This document shows positions 59,001 through 64,000 of a stretch of 64,000 nt of DNA, one piece after another. The notes under the pieces are model-generated. The model made no database searches. It was not told where the DNA came from and was given only the letters and a program-made list of their open reading frames with translations. The first letter of the stretch is position 1. Every line of letters starts with the position of its first letter. Location of the stretch: NCBI RefSeq assembly GCF_003086295.3, contig NC_092052.1:78620687-78684686 (forward strand). The letters run 5' to 3'. The position numbers and the translations under genes are program-made. Source of the stretch: Arachis hypogaea (Eukaryota; Streptophyta; Magnoliopsida; Fabales; Fabaceae).

Positions 59001-62000
59001 TTTTTTTACTACGTCCTGACTCTCGTTCTTTAATGACACTATCCGAGGAGGACACCTAAAGGCGAGCCGTAATGGCCTCATATTCGGCAGGCTCCTCCAA
59101 TTTTTTTTTGGTTTTTTGTTTAATCGTGCTGACCATCGTTCTTTAAATGACGCTAACCCAAGGAGGACACCTAAAGGCAAGCCAAAATGGCCTCATCTTC
59201 AGCAGGCTCCTCCGGTTTTTTCCCATTTTTTTACGTCGTGCTAACCGTCGTTCATTAAATGACGCTATCCCGAGGAGGACACCTAAAGGCGAGCCGTAAT
59301 GGCCACATCTTCGGCAGGCTCCTCCTATTTTTTTTGTGTTTTTTTTACGTCGTGCTGAGCCTCGTTCTTTAAATGACCCTAAACCGAGGAGGACACCTAA
59401 AGGCGAGCCGTAATGGCCTGATTTCGGTAGGCTCCTCCGTTTTTTTCCCATTTTTTTTTACCTCGTGCTGACTCTCGTTCTTTAAATGACGCTATCCCGA
59501 GGAGGACACCTAAAGGCGAGCCGTAATGGCCTCATTTTCGGCAGGCACCTCTGATTTTTTTTTTCCAATTTTTATTTACGTCGTGCTGACCCTCGTTCTT
59601 TAAATGACGTTATGCCGAGGAGGACAGCAAAAGGCGAGCCGTAATGGCCTCATCTTTGGCAGGCTCCTCCATTTTTTTCCAATTTCTTTTAACGTCGTGC
59701 TGAGTCTCGTTCTTTAAATGACGCTATCCCGATGGAGGACACCTAAAGGAGAGCCGTAATGGCCTCATCTTCGGCAGGCTCCTCCGGTTTTTTTTTTTAC
59801 TACGTGCTGACCCTCGTTGTTTAAATGACGCTATTCCGAGGAGGACACCTAAAGGCGAGCCAAATGGCCTCATCTTCGGCAGGGTCTTTCGATTTTTTTC
59901 CGGTTTTTTTTACGTCGTTATGACTCTCGTTCTTTAAATGACGCTATCTCGAGGAGGACATCTAAAGGCGAGCTCTAATGGCCTCATCTTCGGCAGGCTC
60001 CTACTTTTTTCCAGTTTTTTTTACGTCGTCCGGACCCTCGTTCTTTAAATGACACTAGACCGAGGAGTACAACTACAGGTGAGCGTAATGGCCTCATCTT
60101 CGGCAGGCACCTCCGATTTTTTTTCCGGTTTTTTTTTACGTCTTGTTGACCCTCGTTCTTTAAATGACGCGTATCCCGAGGAGGACACCTAAGGCGAGCC
60201 GTAATGGCCTCATCTTCGGCAGGTCCTCCATTTTTTTCTGGTTTTTTTTACGTCGTGCTGACTCTCGTTCTTTAAATGACGCTAACCCGAGGAGGACACC
60301 TAAAGCCGAGCCGTAACGGCCTCATCTTCGGTAGACTCCTCCGGCTTTTTTTTTTACTACATGCTGATCGTCGTTCTTTAAATAACGCTATGCCGAGGAG
60401 GGACACCTAAAGGCGAGCCGTAATGGCCTCATCTTCGGCAGCTCCTCCGGTTTTTTTTAACAACGTCCTGACCCTCGTTCTTTAAATGACACTATCCCGA
60501 GGAGGACACCTAAAGGCGAGCCGTAACAGCCTCATATTCGGCAGGCTCCTCTAATTTTTTTTTTTTTTGGTTTTTTTGTTTAAGTCGTGCTGACCATCGT
60601 TCTTTAAATGACGCTATCCCAAGGAGGACACCTAAAGGCAAGCCATAATGGCCTCATCTTCGGCAGGCTCCTCCGGTTTTTTCCCATTTTTTTTACGTCG
60701 TGCTAACCCTCGTTCATTAAATGACGCTATCCCGAGGAGGACACCTAAAGGCAAGCCGTAATGGCCTCATCTTCGGCAGGCTCCTCCTATTTTTTTTGGG
60801 TTTTTTTTACGTCGTGCTGAGCCTCGTTCTTTAAATGACGCTAACCGAGGAGGACACCTAAAGGCGAGCCGTAATGGCCTGATTTCGGCAGGCTCCTCCG
60901 TTTTTTTTTCCCATTTTTTTTTACGTCGTGCTGACTCTCGTTCTTTAAATGACGCTATCCCCGAGGAGGACACCTAAAGGCGAGACGTAATGGCCTCAAC
61001 TTCGTAGCACCTCTGGTTTTTTTTTCCAGTTTTTTTTTACGTCGTGCTGACCCTCGTTCTTAAATGACGTTATGCCGAGGAGGACACCAAAGGCGAGCCG
61101 TAATGGCCTCATCTTCGGCAGGCTCCTCAATTTTTTTCCAATTTTTTTTTACGTCGTGCAGAGTCTCGTTCTTTAATGACGCTATCCCGAGGAGGACACC
61201 TAAAGGAGAGCCGTAATGGCCTCATCTTCGGCAGGCTCCTCCGGTTTTTTTTTTACTACGTGCTGACCCTCGTTGTTTAAATGACGCTATCCGAGGAGGA
61301 CACCTAAAGGCGAGCCAAAATGTCCTCATCTTCGGCAGGCTCCTCCGATTTTTTTTTCCGGATTTTTTTTACGTCGTGATGACTCTCGTTCTTTAAATGA
61401 CGCTATCCCGAGGAGGACACCTAAAGGCGAGCTGTAATGGCCTCATCTTCGGCAGGCTCCTATTTTTTTCCAGTTTTTTTTACGTCGTGCGGACCCTCGT
61501 TCTTTAAATGGCGCTAGACCGAAGAGGACAACTAAAGGTGAGCCGTAATGGCCTCATCTTCGGCAGGCTCCTCCGTTTTTTTCCGGTTTTTTCTTACATC
61601 ATGCTGACTCTCGTTCTTTAATTGATGCTATTCCGAGGAGCACATCTAAAGGCGAGCCGTAATGGCCTTATCTTCGGCAGACTCCTCCGGGTTTTTTTTA
61701 CTACGTGCTGACCCTCGTTCTTTAAATGACGCTATGCCGAGGAGGACACATAAAGGCGAGCCGTAATGGCCTCATCTTCGGCAGACTCCTCCGATTTTTT
61801 TTCAGCTTTTTTTTACGTCGTGCGACCCTCGTTTTTTAATGACGTTATCCCGAGGAGGACACCTAAAGGCGAGCTGTAATGGCCTCATCTTCGCAGGGTC
61901 CTCCATTTTTTTTTCTGGTTTTTTACGTCGTGCTGACTCTCGTTTTAAATGACGCTAACCCGAGGAGGACACCTAAAGCCGAGCCTAATGGCCTCATCTT

Positions 62001-62856
62001 CGGCAGGCTCCTCCGATTTTTTTTCCGGTTTTTTTTTACGTCGTGTTGACCCTCTTTCTTTAAATGACGCTATCCCGAGGAAGACACCTAAAGGCGAGCC
62101 GTAATGGCCTCATCTTCGGCAGGCTCCTCCGTTTTTTTTTCCAGTTTTTTTACGTCGTTCTCACCCTCGTTCTTTAAATGACCCTATCCTGAGGAGGACA
62201 CCTAAAAGCGAGCCGTAATGGCGCATCTTCGGCTGGCTCCTCTGGTTTTTTTTTTTACTACGTGCTGACCTCGTTGTTTAAATGACGCTATGCCGAGGAG
62301 GACACCTAAAGCCGAGCCGTAGTGGATCATATTGGCATTCTCCTCCGATTTTTTTTACGTCGTGCTGACTATTGTTTTTTAAATGACGATATCTCGAGGA
62401 GGACACTAAAGGCGAGCCGAATGGCCTCATCTTCGGCAGCCTCCTCCGTTTTTTTTACTCGTGCTGACCCTCGTTCTTTAAATGACACTATCTCGAGGAG
62501 GACACCTAAAGGCGAGCCGTAATGCCTCATCTTCGGCAGGCTCTCCGATGTTTTTTTTGGTTTTTTTGTTTTAAGTCGTGCTGACCATCGTTCTTTAAAT
62601 GACGCTATCCCGAAGAGGACACCTAAAGGGAAGCCATAATGGCCTCATCTTCGGCAGGCTCCTCCGGTTTTTTTCCCTTTTTTTACGTCGTGCTAACCCT
62701 CGTTCTTTAAATGACGCAATCCGAGGATGACACCTAAGGCGAGCCATAATGGCCTCATGTTCGGCAGGCTCCTCCTGTTTTTTTTTTTTACTACGTGCTG
62801 ACCCTCGTTTTTAAATGACGCTATCCCGAGGGAGGACACCTAAAGGCGAGCCGTAA
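56000..62856. repeat. Diverged satellite block with a second period of about 1465 bp
   Basis: Monomers differ from consensus mainly by substitutions. Private markers repeat: TTTGTTTAATCGTGCTGACC near 59115 and its relative near 60585; GGCCTGATTTCGG near 59418 and 60882; a CCAATTT T-tract monomer followed by GAGTCTCG near 59690 and 61140. These are steps of about 1450-1470 bp, or about 13 monomers. Confidence 0.7.
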
Positions 62857-63036
62857 TGGCCTCATCTCCAACCTGCCGACTGCATCCTTCGGCTAGGAGC
62901 ATCCCTCCGATTTGTTTTTTTTTGGTCCTGTTTTTTACTTTACCATCCCGGTGCTAACCTCTTTCCTCTCTTTAATTGACCGCTGGTGGATTCGCGGAGG
63001 AGGACACCTAAAGGCGAGCCGGGTAATGCCGTTTTT
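62857..63036. other. Scrambled satellite monomer(s), probable assembly seam
   Basis: Satellite words (CCTTCGGC, CCTCCGATTTG, GAGGAGGACACC, GGCGAGCCGG) remain in order but are separated by extra bases found nowhere else in the window, such as CCAACCTGCCGACTGCAT. After about 63037 the array is again clean and near consensus. Confidence 0.65.
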
Positions 63037-64000
63037 TTTACGTCGTGCTGACCCTCGTTCTTTAAATGACGCTATCCCGAGGAGGACACCTAAAGGCGAG
63101 CCGTAATGGCCTCATCTTCGGCAGGCTCCTCCATTTTTTTTTTTTTTTTACGTCGTGCTGACTCTCGTTCTTTAAATGACGCTATCCGAGGAGGACACCT
63201 AAAGGCGAGCCGTAATGGCCTCATCTTCGGCAGGCTCCTCCGATTTTTTTTCCGGTTTTTTTTTACGTCGTGCTGACCTCGTTCTTTAAATGACGCTATC
63301 CCGAGGAGGACACCTAAAGGCGAGCCGTAATGGCCTCATCTTCGGCAGGCTCCTCCGTTTTTTTTCCGGTTTTTTTTACGTCGTGCTGACCCTCGTTCTT
63401 TAAATGACGCTATCCCGAGGAGGACACCTAAAGGCGAGCCGTAATGGCCTCATCTTCGGCAGGCTCCTTTTTTTTCCGGTTTTTTTACGTCGTGATGACC
63501 TCGTTCTTTAAATGACGCTATCCCGAGGAGGACACCTAAAGGCGAGCCGTAATGGCCTCATCTTCGGCAGGCTCCTCCATTTTTTTTTCCGGTTTTTTTT
63601 ACTCGTGCTGACCCTCGTTCTTTAAATGACGCTATCCGAGGAGGACACCTAAAGGCGAGCCGTAATGGCCTCATCTTCGGCTCCTCTGGTTTTTTTTACT
63701 ACGTGCTGACCCTCGTTTTTAAATGACGCTATCCGAGGAGGACACCTAAAGGCGAGCCGTAATGGCCTCATTTCGGCAGGCTCCTCCGGTTTTTTTTACG
63801 TCGTGCTGACCCTCGTTCTTTAAATGACGATATCCGAGGAGGACACCTAAAGGCGAGCCGTAATGGCCTCATCTTCGGCAGGCCTCCTCCGGTTTTTTTT
63901 TACTACGTGCTGACCTCGTTCTTTAAATGACGCTATCCGAGGAGGACACCTAAAGGCGAGCCGTAATGGCCTCATCTTCGGCAGGCTCCTCCGATTTTTT
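63037..64000. repeat. Near-consensus satellite to the window end
   Basis: About eight monomers close to the general consensus. They are much less diverged than the 56-62.8 kb block on the other side of the scrambled segment. Confidence 0.8.

Larger units (their letters stand above)
30296..64000. repeat. Satellite array, right arm
   Basis: Same family and same orientation as the left arm, about 300 monomers by length. The first monomers (ATCCCAAGGAGGAC, then GCTCCTCCTG, then AAATAACGCTAAACCG, then GCTCCTCTTG) repeat the monomer order seen at 16790-17050 and 18250-18500, so the array was continuous before the insertion. It contains no cellular gene; open frames are translated monomers. Confidence 0.97.

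Noticed and set aside
30619..63106. Open frames on both strands of the right arm (RGGHLKAS on plus, MRPLRLAFRCPPRIASFKER on minus)
   Set aside because: These are the same satellite monomer read on either strand, with no sign of selection on the peptide.
1..64000. CRISPR array
   Set aside because: The regular repeats are whole satellite monomers with variable T-tracts, without unique spacers or cas genes, and the retroelement is a plant type.
1..64000. T-tracts as bacterial or Pol III terminators
   Set aside because: They occur in nearly every monomer with no transcription unit or upstream stem, so they are part of the repeat.
1..64000. rRNA genes or TTTAGGG telomere repeats
   Set aside because: No stretch resembles 5S/45S rDNA and no telomere-type runs are present.

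Overview
The window is plant nuclear heterochromatin: a long tandem satellite array with one almost full-length LTR retrotransposon inserted in it. The organism is most likely a legume, probably Arachis (peanut or a wild relative). That rests on my recollection that the odd palindrome GGCGTTSAACGCC is very common in Arachis retroelements; it was not tested by a search. There is no sign of an ordinary cellular protein gene.

Layout. Positions 1-19172 and 30296-64000 are one satellite family, all in the same orientation. The monomer is about 112-115 bp, giving roughly 470 copies by length. Each monomer has a GC-rich, CpG-rich body of about 90 bp and then two T-tracts of about 8 bp. Several higher-order repeat (HOR) regimes can be read directly: mainly 4-mers of about 450 bp at 3.4-16.3 kb, a composite 13-mer of about 1465 bp at 16.3-19.1 kb, and a 12-mer of about 1340 bp (with 11-, 10- and 9-monomer deletion versions) at about 32.4-42 kb. 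Near-consensus monomers fill most of 42-49.5 kb. Indel-rich and then diverged monomers follow, with a second 13-mer-like period near 59-62 kb. A scrambled monomer at about 62857-63036 looks like an assembly seam.

The retrotransposon occupies 19173-30295 (11,123 bp). It has 1541/1540-bp LTRs, a perfect 5-bp target-site duplication (GACGC) cut from the satellite monomer, a primer-binding site matching plant tRNA-Asp, and a gag-protease-RT-RNase H-integrase reading frame of the Athila type (Ty3/gypsy, Metaviridae). One in-frame TAA interrupts that frame inside RT. No env-like gene is seen. The two LTRs differ by about 25 substitutions and one indel by eye (about 1.6%), so the insertion is young.

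The most unusual structure is inside the element. A 31-bp minisatellite built on the palindrome CTGGCGTTCAACGCCAG occurs three times: 4 units in each LTR, 6 units in coding sequence between gag and protease, and 6 units after pol. In the noncoding copies the 31-bp register is exact. The 3' region also holds a tRNA-Cys(GCA)-like relic and two hairpins of identical design that differ by a compensatory base-pair change. The second of these sits beside the presumed polypurine-tract position.
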